Shown piece by piece: positions 47,853 to 61,207 of a stretch of DNA of 64,000 nt (its first letter is position 1; each line of letters begins with the position of its first letter). The notes beneath the pieces were generated by a model, which saw only the letters and a program-made list of their open reading frames with translations, did no database searches and was not told the DNA's origin. The position numbers and the translations under genes are program-made. Source of the stretch: Poronia punctata (Eukaryota > Ascomycota > Sordariomycetes > Xylariales > Xylariaceae); the NCBI GenBank assembly GCA_022579005.1, contig MU401483.1, forward strand, positions 124,001 to 188,000, in the 5' to 3' direction.

Positions 47853-48569
47853 TCATTCCTGAGATTCCTGAGATTCCTGAGATTCCTGGGGTGCCTGGGG
47901 TGCCTGGGGTGCCTGGGGTGCCTGGGAGGCCTGGGATGCCTCTTCATCTTCCGGGAACTTCTCGGCCGCATATTGGACGGACAAGGCCTCGTCATCCTCG
48001 TCTAGCGTACCCTCGGTCTTGCGCTTGGTTTCCAGCGCAAACCTCTCCAAATACCAGCCTTGCTGGTTTGGCTGTAAATCAGCCCACGCCTTCGCAAGGT
48101 GGCGACTTGCGCCCTTGTACTGGTGCGCACTACTCGCGTGGCTGCGCAGGGAATGAAGGCTGGTGAACGTTTGGTTGCACCAGGCCGTCTGGCCAGGCCC
48201 GCCAGGTCGGTCACAGACAAACGTCTGCTGGTTGTTTGCCTTGCCCGAGGCCTTCTGGTACCCCGAGCCCTTCTTGTGGAACTTGCTCATATGAGAGCTA
48301 ATGTTCCTCGGCGTGTTGCTGATCACCTTGTTGCAAGGTCCCTGTGCCGGCTCGCCGAACAGGTCGTGGAGGCGGCATTGGTATTTGCCGTCCACAGCTG
48401 CAGCGTAGAACAGTTAGTACCTGGTAAATCATAGGCATCCTATATCGTTTCAGGGTAGGGTAGGGTTGATGATCAAATCAAGCGCCGGAGGAGGGCTGCT
48501 CAATGGTATTTGCAACTAGTACTTACTAACAACGCCGTGGGCGAGGGTCTTTCCTCCAGGGCGGGCCAT
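47853..48569 (-). CDS. Small protein with two atypical C2H2-like zinc fingers
   Basis: Inferred exons on the minus strand are 48527..48569 and 47853..48397, giving 195 residues. Two candidate fingers are visible: Cys22-X13-Cys36-X13-His50-X4-His55 and Cys76-X11-Cys88-X12-His101-X4-His106. The spacing between the Cys residues is far longer than in classical C2H2 fingers, so the fold is uncertain. An acidic segment (GTLDEDDEALS) precedes a repetitive tail of QAP and QES triplets encoded by two families of 9-bp tandem repeats. The splice sites are GTAAGT and GCAG, phase 1. I do not recognise a named family; a DNA- or RNA-binding role would be inference. Confidence 0.65.
47863..47930 (+). repeat. 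Coding minisatellite of 9-bp units
   Basis: Plus-strand units GAGATTCCT (about four) are followed by GGGGTGCCT (about five). Read on the minus strand they encode repeated Gln-Glu-Ser and Gln-Ala-Pro at the end of the zinc-finger-like protein. All are multiples of three, so copy-number changes keep the frame. Confidence 0.88.
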
Positions 48570-50506
48570 CTTGCAATCTAGACTGGTTGTTGGTAGTCTG
48601 ATTGTTTGATATTTGCTTTGCCGGGGCGTGATGGTGAGAATGTTGGAGATGTTGGGATGGGTAGGGCCGGATGAAAGTGAGGTGTGAGGTGTGAGGTGTG
48701 AGGTGGGCTTGCAGAGTCGAAGCTTGGAGGGTCAGAGCAGTGGAGCGCAGGTCAATGAAGCACATTGACCTGGACCAACGATGCATTGAACCCACCGTCT
48801 TCGACCCTACTAGTGCCGAGAACCCCGTTGCCAACCCCCGCCGCACATCAATGTGTAAGTGTTGATGTGCAGCATACCCTCAGCAGGCCTAGCACGCGGC
48901 TGAGCACGCGGCTGAGTGGCCGCCGAGGTGTCCCACATCACGCCCGGTCTAAAGCTTGTGTTACTGCCAGATGTTCTGACAGCCGGTACCCGACAGTTTG
49001 CTAGAAAAGAGGTAATGTTAGTCCATCTCTCTCTATATATATTCAATCTGACGTTCCTAGGACCGTGGGTTTTGCAACGCTGGCCAGAGAGAGCTCGGCT
49101 TGCACCCTCAATGCGGACAGTATATATATACCGTTATACCCGAGATGGAATTAACAGGTATCGTCTCCTCTGTCACATTCCCGAATTTGTTTCCCACCCC
49201 GACATGACAAGCAAGTGTTGTAACCAACAGATTGCACATATAGTATTTGTTGCAGGCAATCAGCCCACCAATGTAGTGGTGCTTACCAAGAGGCAGCGTG
49301 CATATTTGCTAACACCAACACAGGACGGACACAGGCCAAGAGCTGCACGGTATATGGCGACTCACCCAATGTGTATCAAGTCTCAAGGCCCAAGCAGGGA
49401 CAAGATATCCAAGATAACCATGTTCTGTCCACCTTGGAACAGTCAGTCTACCTCCCGAGTTTGTCAGATGCTGGTCTCTTACCTGAATCACGGCAACATG
49501 AAAACCTGCACATGCGTGTGCGCATGGCGTGGAACCAACAAAAGCTCAGTGCCGATATACACTAGGATGCTGAATTGTCTGGTCAACTATTAGCAACCAT
49601 GCACAACAAAGGCAAGCTTGAGTCTTGACAAATGCCTTTACCTAAGGCGCACGCCTAAGCAGACATCCTGCGCGACGGTGTTCTTCGGCCGAGGTCTGTC
49701 AGCAAAGAATGATTATGAAGACGGGCTTGGGCGACATTAGGTCTGTAATGCGCTCTCTTGGATGGCCCTTGAGGTCGAGCAAAGTTGAAGTTGAACAAAT
49801 GACAATAATTACCTAATATTATAAAGAAAGAGGGAGAGGAAAGGTGGGCTAGGTTAGGTACATGACAACAATGGTTTATTTACAATTTGCTTTGGGATTA
49901 CGCTACTGGTTTATCAAGGCTATCGCTATCGGGTTATCGGATTATCGGATTATCGTGTTATCGCGTTACCGGGCTCTCGATGACCTCACACCTACTCGTA
50001 CTTGACCTGAAGACGACTAACTTTCCACATCCTATGTGTACATGTAGGTTAAGTATGCATTATGAGACTGCCTGCCCCTATCTTACATGGTGTGATTAAG
50101 TAGGTATGTCGGCACCTAGTACTGACTTATGAGGTGTGATCGGACGACAAACCAGAAACTAACGTGGGCTTATACATTTCTATATAGTAATATTAGACTG
50201 TTGGGAGATGCCATTACTACCTACCTCACAAAGACGAATAACGCAAAAGAATAGACCCTTTCAGGAGTCTCTCAGGGGGACTCTGGTCATACGTCTAGGA
50301 GTACAATACTCGTTATAGTATTTCTATCTTGCTATCAAGCAGGTATCTGCCCCTGACCTTCTTCCAGTCTACAAAAGGTCTATATTTAGTGTTTACGGGC
50401 TAAAGTAATCCCGCCTTGGCATGGGCTCTCTGTGGACTATATAGCGGATATAATAGGAGAAAGGTTGCCGAAATTACTACCTAGCCATGAGAACTCGTCT
50501 CTTGAG
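48570..50506. other. Intergenic region upstream of the antiporter gene
   Basis: No gene is supported. A 190-codon open frame on the plus strand (to 49593) lacks recognisable motifs. A degenerate ATCGGATT-like repeat lies at 49921-49970 and GTGTGAG repeats lie at 48680-48705. Confidence 0.45.
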
Positions 50507-52521
50507 ATGGAAACTCCCTCTTCCCTTCCATACCACGAGCCCTCTCTAGTAGAGTTGCTCATTCCATCCACGTTCCTTCTAGCCCTCAGCATTGTCAACT
50601 CTGTACTCGACCGCATCTTAGCTTGCGGTCTCGTCGGCCAAGTCCTCGTAGGCACGGCATGGGGCGTTCCCGGAGCGGGCTGGCTATCCTCCGGCTTTCA
50701 GAAAGCCGTGTCTGATCTAGGATATCTCGGTCTGATTCTGCTCGTCTACGAAGGCGGCCTAGAGACCGACGTCGGAGCTCTGAAGAAGAACTTTGTACTC
50801 TCCGTCGCCGTTGCCTTGACGGGCGTCCTGGTGCCCATCGCCCTCTCGTTCGCCCTCTTCGCGCCAGATGGGCCGTTCCTGGGTGTAGGGGGAAGCGCCT
50901 CGTCCCTGCAAGCTTTCGCCGCCGGTGCCGCGCTGTGCTCTACCAGCCTCGGCACTACCTTCTCTGTCTTGCAGGCGAGTGGGCTAAGCCGCACTAGGCT
51001 AGGGGCTGTCCTGTCTTCGGCAGCTCTGCTTGATGATGTGGTTGGCTTGGTTATGGTTCGTATCATCACGAGTCTTGGTAAGAAGGGGAGCAGCGGCAGT
51101 AAGTCTGGAATCTACGTAAACATAATCCAAAGTTATTCTGCTTCCTGACTTGGGGATTTTTTTTTTTTTTTGCAGTTGAACCAGCGATCATCCTGCGACC
51201 TGTACTAGTTTCCATTGCATTTGCCATCGTTGTGCCCTTGGCATGCAGGTATCTAATGAAGCCCGGCAGGCGGGCAATGGACTATCTTACTCAGAAGCGC
51301 CAGAGTGACGGTGCCGAGGAAGAAAATGACGGAATCAAAGCGTCCAAGGCGAGGATCGCGACCTGGCTCCATTCTCATGAGGCTAGGTTCGTAGTACAAA
51401 CGGCACTGCTCATCTCAGCAGTAGTCGCCGCTGACTACGCTGGAGCTTCGGTTCTGCTCGCTGCCTATCTCGCAGGTGTTGTGGTCAGCTGGTGGGATGA
51501 GAGTGCGCATGTTTCTGGAGACGGTCGTCTACCCCAAAGACCAGCGGAAGATATGACTGCGGAAAGCCACCATACTCAACCACAACCCCCTGCTTCACCG
51601 ACACAGTCGGGGCCGGGGTTGTGTGATGATGAGCCGAAGGAATCCGGCAGACCTGCAAATAACTGCTCACGTACGGCAGACCCAGTGTCTCCAACCCAGG
51701 CAAGACCGGCTACTGAAGCATTTGGTAAATTTTACGAACAGCTTGTTCACCGTCTACTGAAACCTTTCTTCTTTGTAAGTTCTCATCTCAGTTTTACCAC
51801 CGAGAAAGCGAGGTCACGACTAGTAGCTAATGGATTTAAGGCTTCTATCGGCTTTTCTATTCCCATCTCCAGATTATTCACCGCCGACATTGTATGGCGG
51901 GGGTTAGTCTACGGTGTTCTTATGGTTTTAGGCAAGCTTGTATGTGGGCTCTGGCTAGTCAGGTTCCCGGGATTCGAGCCTGGTGTGCTGCAGAGGCTGG
52001 TCTCGACTGTGACGTCAAGGTCCCGTTACCAGTACATCGCTTCGCGGGTCCGTGCCGGGGGGTTCGGAGCTAAGCCTAGATCTCGGTCCCGTGACGACCA
52101 ATCGCTTCGACCAGCCGTTGCAGAACCTACTAGCACAGCACAGAGCCGGTTTAGGAACCCAAATCCAACCCCGAACTCGACTTCGCAATCGTCTGCAGTA
52201 CAGGCCGGGCCTCCTAAGCCCCTCTCTCTCTACCCGTCCGCTATCATGGGATGTGCGATGGTAGCCCGCGGAGAGATTGGATTTCTTATTTCGTCCACGG
52301 CCGAAAGCGAAGGCATATTTCACCGTGCCGACGAGCAAGCCTCGAAAGCCTCGGAACTTTTTCTCGTCATAAGCTGGGCCATTTTCCTCTGCACGATTCT
52401 CGGCCCTGTATGCACTGGTCTGATCGTCCAACGCATCAAGAAGCTTGAGAGGGCTAGCGTGGCGGTCGGGGCTGGTAGACGAAGTGTCCTAGGCGTTTGG
52501 GGCGAAGGTTGGGCGAAATAA
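50507..52521 (+). CDS. Cation/proton antiporter (CPA2-type, PF00999 family)
   Basis: The membrane protein exchanges Na+ or K+ for H+. Inferred exons are 50507..51098, 51176..51774 and 51841..52521, giving 623 residues. The start is the first in-frame ATG (METPSSLPYHEPSLVELLI), the usual beginning of this fungal family. Hydrophobic helices are evident throughout, with the conserved LGLILLVYEGGLETD and the ion-site LLDDVVGLVM (double Asp). The family's final helices are MGCAMVARGEIGFLISSTA and ELFLVISWAIFLCTILGPV. A long disordered cytoplasmic insertion (about 300-380) and another (about 460-530) interrupt the transport domain. For intron 1 two donors (51078 and 51099) keep the same frame; GTAAGT at 51099 is stronger. 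Intron 2 is an in-frame 66-bp intron that could be retained in gene models by mistake. Confidence 0.88.
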
Positions 52522-53291
52522 ATTGAGAAGCCGTCATCATCTTCAGAGACGCACGTTCAAGATTACCATTTAATATATAGATTAGGTACCTTAGGTAGAT
52601 ATATTGAACATGCGGCGGTCTACAGCGCTTCACTAAATTTGCATTATGAACTACAAGCATCTAAGCCGCACATCAGACTTGAGGTGGCAACACATTATCT
52701 AGTGAGTTAGGTTCGATTCCTAACAGCGCTATTGGTATTCGCTGGGTATACCGCTCTTCTATCAGCAGCAATAAGTCGCCTCCGGAATCCCATATTATTA
52801 ATATACACACATGAAGGAGGACGGGGATGATCCTCTTCTCCCCCTGATAATCGAAGTCAGCAACCGGCACCGTGCCAAGAAATACACAAAGCGTACAATG
52901 GTCTTAATCATGTCCCGTAACGCCCTATAATGCCCATTTTTTCATCACTGAGTGAGTCCATGCATGCTGACGCTCTGTCGCCAAATACACAATCCCCGCG
53001 CCAAATATGTATTCCCCATACCAACCACTAGCCATGCCGCTGGGAAGACCACATGCCCAACCTCTATTCATCATCATTTCCTTCCTGGCAAATATGACCA
53101 CGTGCCGGAATATGTGAACATCTGACGGTAATACATCCCCGCACCCCTAGTCATACCCGCAGTTTTGTACGCTATTGAGTTGCCCTGTATATTACTTTCT
53201 TCAACTAGCCGGGGCTATCTGTAGTATTGAGCTACGGAGACGTGTAGTGAAGCTTGGTGACGGCATGACGGGGACAGCAAGACAGTCCAAC
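52522..53291. other. Spacer between convergent antiporter and NOT1
   Basis: No gene is supported. A tRNA T-arm-like hairpin at 52706-52724 was examined and rejected as a tRNA. Confidence 0.45.
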
Positions 53292-56200
53292 TTAAGGTGC
53301 CTGCCTCGCGAGCGCCATAAACTGCTCCGCAATCTGTCCCGACGGAGAATTAGCAAATGATCGATCAAATAGTCTAGGAAGTGGCTTGCTCTCTAGTAAC
53401 TTACATCGCGGTCTGCCTTGATGAAGGGTTGGTCAAAGAACATGTACTTTTCACTCTTGGTGAGCTCAACTATGACTGAGATGAGCCCCCATGGTTGAGG
53501 CCAATATCCTGCTAATCGCTCTAGTAAGATACGAACAACCTGCTGCCGGATATCGAGCTCCTCTGGGTCGTTCATGTCATGACCAAAGAGCTCGAGCACG
53601 ACGAAGGAGAAATACTCTGTTACCGGTCCTGGGTAGCGCAGTCGGTCGACGATGCTGCTCAATAGATGGTAACGCCCCTCAGGCGATAATTCGTGAACCA
53701 ACAGCGACAAGGTGGCCATATCAGCCGATCCCGGAACAGGGGGAGAGCCATCTCGCCGGGACCGAGAGATTGCGTGCTGAGCCACGTAGGCCACTACGTC
53801 ATCGATGAGCTTGGTATCAACCCCAAGACGCACGTAACCAAAGATGGTTTCGTTTCCGTTACGTTTGTAGATAGCATGAGTCAGGTGTGCGATGCCGTCT
53901 TCAGTGGGACCGGTTTGCATCAACTGCTCCAAAAGATCGGCCATGCCCGCTTCTCTGAGCGCCGAATATAGGTCGCCGGACGTGGCCGGGGAGCTATTCT
54001 GGCTCCCAGTCTCTTCCACTGCGTTCGACCTAGGACTACTGTGGAGGATGACATTCCTAAGCTGTTTGCAGTGGGGCGCAATGCTGGCACAAAGCGGCGT
54101 CGCATTTGCTGCCAGGAAGTCGGGGTAGTCGTGGGACAGGAGGACCAAGAGCTTGAAGGCCCCCCGATAGAACTCCTTCACGACGTCGGGAATCTCGAGC
54201 CCCTTCACGTGCTCCGAGACGAATCGGAAAAGCGCCTGCAATATCTTCGTATATGGTGCCCAGCCGGCCTTGCCCTCTAGCACCATCAAGCTAGGTAGGA
54301 ATTGCCTATGCCCAATGATGTAAACCCAAGAAAAGGCAAAGCCTGGCAATTGCTCTGGGCTGAGACGCAGGAGAGTGTCAGCCAGGCTCAGCAGAACATC
54401 TTGTCGGTAAGGCTCGAGATGTTCCACGAAAACCGAGTCGATCGCATGCATCATCATCATGAACAGGCGAGAGAAAACGCGCTGGCAGAAACGCTCGCCT
54501 CGTGTAACATGGTGGTGGTTGAGCACGACTGAGACCAAAGACAGGACGGCTCGGAATATGAGAAGGCTGTCCTTGGAACCTTTGACGTTGGGCTCACTGT
54601 CTTTAGCAAATACTGCCACCAATTGTACGAGGCTATCCACTGTTGCGAATGCTTCGGTGATGGTACCTCCGACGTGGACCACATGTTCGTAATGGGTGAT
54701 GGAAACTTCGATGCCCCGACGGAGGAACATAAGAAAATCATCGAGACTGTTGACGAGCCCTCTGCTGCGCATCTGTCTGACAAAGCCAGCCAGCGTCTTG
54801 TCGGTAGAATTGGTGTTCATCAAGACCCTTCCCCATTCTTCTAATACGTAGTCGAAGAGATCACGCCGTTCGGCACTTTCTTCCGCCTGAGGCTTTGGCA
54901 GACCTGACTCACGGAACTTGGCCTTTAGCCTCTGCCCCACTTCGAGATTCGGCTCGTCCGTAATCCATTGCCAAGCAGCCAGCGAACTGTGAACAAAGTC
55001 TGCGTACAGCGCTACCGGCCTGTCGTTGAACAGTGTGAGGTCGAGGAGCTGCTCAAAAAACTCCAACCACGATTCCTCCCGTAGGGCCAGTACCTTCGCC
55101 GTCATCATGTCGATATTGTGCAGATCGAGAAGGTCTGTCTGGAGTAGAGCGGATATCAGGGGTATATGTAGCACGTTATGAGGCGTCTGGTTGTACAGGC
55201 TGACCTGTACTCGGTCGTGCAAGTTGGAGCCTGAACTGGCTGATATTTTCAATATCAACTCGAGCATGTGAACCAAGCTCTCTAAAAATAGCGTTTTGTG
55301 ATTGTACCTGCTGAAGAGAAGACTGCAGATCCTTTCTGCCGCCTGGACCGCAGGCACATCCGAGTTCTGGGATGTCTTGATGATGAGCTGGGAGAAAGCA
55401 TCCACTATGTCCAGCATCGAGCTCGGCTTGGGAATTTCGTTGAAGTGCTCAACCGGAGAGGTATCCGCAGCTTGTTTCAGCTCCTCGAGGAGTTTTGAGA
55501 TCTTATCTTCAATCACTCTCGCGTCCATTTGGGTGGGGTGCGTCGAGGGACGGCCGTTTGTCATCCCCGTATGCATGTGTGAATATGGGACCTGAGCACC
55601 ACCCACTAGTGGCAAAGCAGGCGTCTCAGCAGGCGTGGGAAGGTTCGGCACGGCGTTGTACTGATCCCCGAGGACTTCATTAGCGATGATCCTGGTGGCG
55701 TCCGAGGCCGATGATGCATGCGCACCGCTGGCCAGGGTCGCGCCCCTCGGCTGTCTAGCGAAATCATCGTATATGGCCATCTGCTCTGCATTCAAGCCAC
55801 CCGAGTTCGGTGAGAGCTTGAAGGGGTGAGGGATAGTCATAGCCCAGCGAGAAAGACCAGGGTCCACATAGGGCTCATTTGGTCTGTGTAAACGGTGTCG
55901 CCTTCTGGCTTCCATCTCGCCCTCGATCATCTCTTCGATTTCCGGGATGGCCCGATCTTCGGCTTGTTTTTCGATAATGTTGCAGGCAAGATCCAGATTG
56001 GAATTAACGCACATGAGGATGGTACCTTCTGGTAAGCCCTGAGGTAGATCGTTCGCTGCGGCTCGTAGGTAGTTGGTGATGTTGGCTCGCAGCGGTTCTT
56101 TGGATGTTACCTGAGCCAAGCTGCCCGCCGTCGCTCTGACCATGTTGATCGCCGCGGTTCTAAGTTTGTTCTCATCGGGTTCAGTGGCAAAATCCTTATG

Positions 56201-59200
56201 GATCATCTGCTGTGTGCTGATAGCTGCAATGGTAACGGACCTGTCGACAACAGGTTGGATGATATCATGCAGGGCTTTGGTAACGGCGTTCCGAACCATC
56301 TCGTGGAGGCGACCGGGATTCACCACCATCTCGTTCGTCGGCGGAATTGACAACAGACTGCCAATTTCAGGAACCGACACCGGCAGGCTCGGCGGCGATA
56401 GCCCAGGGGCAACCGCGCCGGCTAGACCATTTAGCGAGAGATTCTCGAATTGGTCGAGTTCTGGAACCGACAACTCTCCCACTTCATCGATAGGCTCGCG
56501 ATCTTGGAGCTCGCTGGAAGGCTCTATACTCTTGTGGTCGAGATTCAGATCTTTGCAAAGGACCTCGATTTCAAACTTCTGGTTCAGCTTGAGTTCGGCG
56601 TTGTGGTAGAGCTCGATAAGAAGATGGATGATATCCATCAACCAAGGATTAGGCGGCCGGAATATACTAGATTTGGCCGCTTGTATGAGCACCTTGCAAA
56701 CAAAAGGCACCACCACAACGAGCCTCTTTGTATCATGGGCTTCTATAAGAAGCTGCTTGAAGGCGATGTTCTTGTGTTTGATAGGCTGGTCTCTCGCTAA
56801 AGTAAGCAGACCTAGCCAAGCACCCAGATACTTGAGCTGTGTCCTGTCCGTGGCATTCTGCATCGTGCTCTCCGCGTTGAGCATCCGGGCCACGCTGATG
56901 TAAGTCTGCCTCAGAACTTCCGACCAAAGACCATGATGGTGGAATAGTCTTACCAGGTCGAGATAGACCTGGTGGTAGTTCGGTTGCATCTTGGCACGTT
57001 CTTCCACAAGATGGCTTGCGAACCACTGCTGATGGCGCTCGTCCATTATCTCGCATATCTCCCTGAAGGTCGCCTGTAGCGATGTTGCCGTTAGGTTATT
57101 CAGGCCAAATTGTATCTTGTCCTGAACTTCTTCGCCAGGCTCTTCAAACACAGCACCTAGAGGAGGGGGGTCGATATTGACGGATGTAAAAGGGGGCGCA
57201 TGCGGATCGGAAGCGTCGGCATTGCCATTAACAAGTCCATCGCCAGCTGGATGATTCCCGGGCCCATTTCCGTTCTGGCTGCGCGCTTTCTCTTCCTCAT
57301 CTTCACGTACGACCTCTTCTGCTTTTCTCCACGCCTCCGTCCCGTGTAGGCCGGGGATCTTCAACAGCTGTTTGCAAAAGCCGGGCCATTCTCTAAAGCG
57401 CGAAAATAACTGCATGAGAGCCTGAAGACCAAATTTGTACATGTTGTCTTCCGGGCCATGATCCCTCACTGCTTCGAGTATCATCCCGAGCCCGATCTTC
57501 AGAGGTAGTTCCGAAATGAGTTTGTGGGAGATGATGCCACCAAACAAGACGGCAGTAGTCGCCAGCGCCTCGAGAGGATAATTGACAAAGTGAGAGTATT
57601 CATCGAATAACCCGTGGATCATGCAAGCAAATATGTCCTGTTCTAGAGGGTCTCGGGAATGTTTATACGCTTGGAGTCTCTGGACAACAGCTTTCACCTC
57701 GCTCTCTTCACTGTACATTTTCTTATATTGCTCTTCCATCTTCACCACAGCGGCATGGGGTAGACCGTGTCCTGCCTTGCCGTTGGCGTCGATGATATCG
57801 TCGAAGCCTTCACCGTAGTTCACCAGTCGAGGATAAGCAGTAATACAAGCGCGTTGGACCATGATCAGCTCAGGAAGTGGATCTCGTGGGAGGAAATCTT
57901 CCAAGATTTGAAGCAGCGCCAACACTGTCTTGAGGCGAAGCGGTGTACTTGTGCTCTGAGACGCTTGTCCACTGGCGGGAGTCTTTTGAGACTGCATCTC
58001 GAGGTTTGCTTTTATGAGCAAGAACTGGGTTAGAGCCGAGGATATGGGAGGGCTGGCCTCCGATATGTTGCGAGCCCATTGGGTGAGATCAAGGTGACCT
58101 TCGCCGTGTGCGAGAGATGCGAGATCTAGCCCAAAGCCGTTGGGAAGATAGACAAGGTCGTCCAACCAACCATGCTTGATCACATGTCCAAATATCAGCG
58201 GCAGGTCCGAGGGTTTCTGCGCATGCGCGTCCACAAGCCTCGCCGTCACCCAGTTCCTGTCCTTCCTCCATAGGCTATCCATGACAAAGTCGTCGTAGGA
58301 ACGATGTTGGCGAAGGAATGTGTCAAATAGTGACATTAGTGTTTCAATCGCCATGTGCGGCCATGGCTTTGCCACACCAAAAGCTGAGACTACAAAGATG
58401 TCCAGGTTGGGAACGACGACTTGTTGAAACAACCGTTTGGCTTCCGTGCTCTGCGAAGCGTGTAGAGAATGCAGAGCGACTTGAAAGATGGCAGATAGCG
58501 CAGGCCCCGACACCAGCGGATGCTTCACAGCAAATGCGGCCCTGTCACGAACTTCGGGCGGCGATTGAGCGTAATCCTCGATGGTGAACGTTGGCCGCAA
58601 GCTGGGGATAGTGCTAGCGTCAAGATCGTCAGGTGTCAGAGAAGCGAACGCGCAAATGAAAGAGAGTTGCGTCTCGGGATTCTCCCAATGCGTGCCACCC
58701 CAGAGACACTGAATATCGAAGGGTGGAGAATGATCGCTTTGCGCTTGAGCAATAGGCAGGAGGGCATTGTACAAGCGCAATAACTGTTCGGACGATACCC
58801 GAATATCACGTTGGTCGAAGTAGGCTACCACGTCTTGCCAGCTGAAAGTTTGAGGCAAGATGCGACGAAGTGCTGCCACCAAAACGGACGGGCTGTGCCG
58901 GTATGTGATGCTAACCGTAGTGTAAGTCAAGGCAGTGGAAACCTGTTCCTCGGTCAACTGTATATTGGTGGGTCGGTTTTGGAGATAACTTAAGCACGTA
59001 TCCTCGTCACGAGTGAAATCGGTTCCGGTCTTGTGGATGTACAGGGCTAAAGCATTAGAAGACTTCTCGCCTAACACTCGGATCAAGTCCAAAGCAGCCA
59101 ATACTTCTAGAGGTGGGGTCATCTCTGACACAGTGTATCGTAACTGGACTTTGTGGCTGAGCTCGTGCTTCGCGGCTGGGTTGAAGTTGGGCGGATGGCC

Positions 59201-60087
59201 TTGGATATACCGATCAACAATGGCAGCGACAAAGGAGGGCGTGAGGTCCGAGTGTTCGGCATAACTAGGGCGCGAGATTAAGTTTACAAAGGTGGGGAAA
59301 TTGGCGGAGAGAATGGCATCCGCTGCTCATCATTAGTAAATCGACGGCGTGGTATAACCTTGGAGAGACCGGCAGCAGGAAGGCATAGGATGGGGTGACG
59401 AACCTTTCGTTTTCAGATCCGCGCGGGAACCAAATTTAAATGCAAGAGCCAGTATAGTCTTCTCCAGAGCATCCAGCTTAAAATGGTCCATAAACGTCGA
59501 CAGGTCGAAGTCGCGGAAGATGTCCTCATTTGCTGTTTCAATTGACTCGGCAATCTTCGTTGCTTGATCGAGATCTCGTGATATCTTACGCATTTCGCTT
59601 ACCAACAACGAATAGTTGCCAGGATTCGCAGTCGACCTGCCGAGTCCGGGGAAGATCTGGCCGGCATTGCCGGCTACCAGCCGGGTGAAATATCGCGAAA
59701 AGACTTCCATACCGTGATCATCGAGGAGCTAGAAATCGGTTGAAGACAAAATGAGCTCAAACTGTCCGATGGGGCGTGCATCAACGGGACATGCACGGAC
59801 GGAATGGGTATACTAACCTTATTTAGTTGATCAACCTGTAGCTCCCACTTTGCGCGGTCCTTGTCTTTATTGATAGAACTCAGCAAAAGGTAGACCTGAG
59901 CTACAACTATCTTGGTGAGAGAGTTACTGTTGCCTGTAGTCGGGCTGCTGGTACTAGGGCTCGCGCCAGCGCTCAGTGGGCCAGCTTGTGACGGATGAGA
60001 AGAATGGGTCGAGCCCGTCTGCAAACCCTGAGCAGGAGCAGGGGAGAAGGTTCCAGATCGTGAATGGGAGGCGGGCGGAGGGACCAT
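53292..60087 (-). CDS. NOT1: NOT1, scaffold of the CCR4-NOT deadenylase complex
   Basis: NOT1 is the essential scaffold on which deadenylases CCR4 and CAF1, CAF40 and NOT2/NOT3/5 assemble; it controls mRNA decay and translation. Inferred exons on the minus strand are 59818..60087, 59404..59728, 53405..59322 and 53292..53333, giving 2184 residues, close to yeast Not1 (2108). The N-terminal HEAT region, the MIF4G-like CAF1-binding segment (LNNLTATSLQATFREICEIM), the DUF3819 CAF40-binding segment (NAVTKALHDIIQPVVDRSVT) and the C-terminal NOT1 superfamily domain (FSWVYIIGHRQFLPSLM, SEKYMFFDQPFIKADRD) are clear. The start at 60087 is the first in-frame ATG. The last 42-nt exon (IAEQFMALARQAP) is reached through a GTAAGT donor that overlaps a false stop. 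Intron 2 uses an unusual GTTCGT donor. Confidence 0.96.
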
Positions 60088-60931
60088 GAGGGTGGTGGTC
60101 ACGGGGTTGAGGGGGGAAGAAGGAGATCGAGATGGGAAAGAGTGAAATGCGAATCTCCTGGAACCCCTCGCAAATTCACTGAATGGCGTCTATCTGGCAG
60201 AAGCTGCGAAGACACAAACAACGGGCTACAATCTACAGATTAGCCGAATATTGAGAGGGACGTGTAGCAGATGTCGCTCACTGGGCGTTGAGGTCATGGG
60301 CCTTGCTAGGTGTATCGAGAGAGGAATGCAGTAACCGTGCTCGTGGCCCTGCTTGAAGGGGTTGAACCTCTAGGGGCGGAACGCGTGGGAGGCTGAACAA
60401 TGCGGTACAACAGAGGGGAGATCTAATCGTCGGAGCTTTGGTCAAAGCGTCAACAGGGGATGGTAACGATATGATATCCGTCGTGCACGTCGGTTCGGCT
60501 TGTGCGCGGCTTCGCTTCTCTTCGCTGGGCGGAGAACTTGGGGTACCTGTATTGTTTGGCACACGCGAATGGGAGATCCGTATTGAACAATTGTTTTGGT
60601 ATCTAATAGCTTGGTGGAGAAGGAGGGATAATGCTAAAATTGGTACTGGTATGGGATTTGAGGTTGTCAAGACTAGAGGTCGCAGTAGAGAGTCAAAGGA
60701 TGTTGGTGGATGAACCAGCAGAGTTCGATACCTACATGGGCAAGGGTACCTTACCTATCTGACTGTCAATACAACAAGGTCACCTGCCGCAGGGCTGGCA
60801 AAAGTAGGTGCCACCACCTCAATGGCCCCAAATCCTATTCTTGTTAGTTTACATGTACTCAGGTGGCAGGTGGGAGCCACGTACTTGCCTAATCTCCAGG
60901 TACCGACTAGGTACCTGTTCGTAGGTACATA
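60088..60931. other. NOT1: Upstream region of NOT1
   Basis: This holds the NOT1 5' untranslated region and promoter up to the inverted-repeat element. No separate gene is supported. Confidence 0.5.
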
Positions 60932-61207
60932 CATTACCGTGTGGCACCCTCTGTATGAGACGATCACGGTGATGATCTCCAAATCGTGAGACGATCTCCA
61001 GGCGGACATGATCAGCTGCGCGTCCTACAGCAAAGACAGTACTAATTCTGAGACGGTCTGTCACTTTAGAGATCGTCTCCAGATGGAGACCGTCTTAGAA
61101 AAAATTATGAATTAAAAAAGAAATATTCTTATAGCCATATCTTATACTGTATGTATACAGTATATATGACTTATTTCTACTATTTATACTGTATTCTATT
61201 TTTATTG

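Noticed and set aside
48916..49593. 225-codon open frame on the plus strand
   Set aside because: It starts with GTG in the longest form, has no recognisable motif or intron signals, and its composition is like the surrounding spacer.
52624..52731. Possible tRNA with T-arm TTAGG-TTCGATT-CCTAA and acceptor-like AGCGCT pair
   Set aside because: The T-arm is perfect and AGCGCT recurs 87 bp upstream, but AGCGCT is self-complementary and there is no D-arm or A-box (no paired GG). A functional tRNA is not supported.
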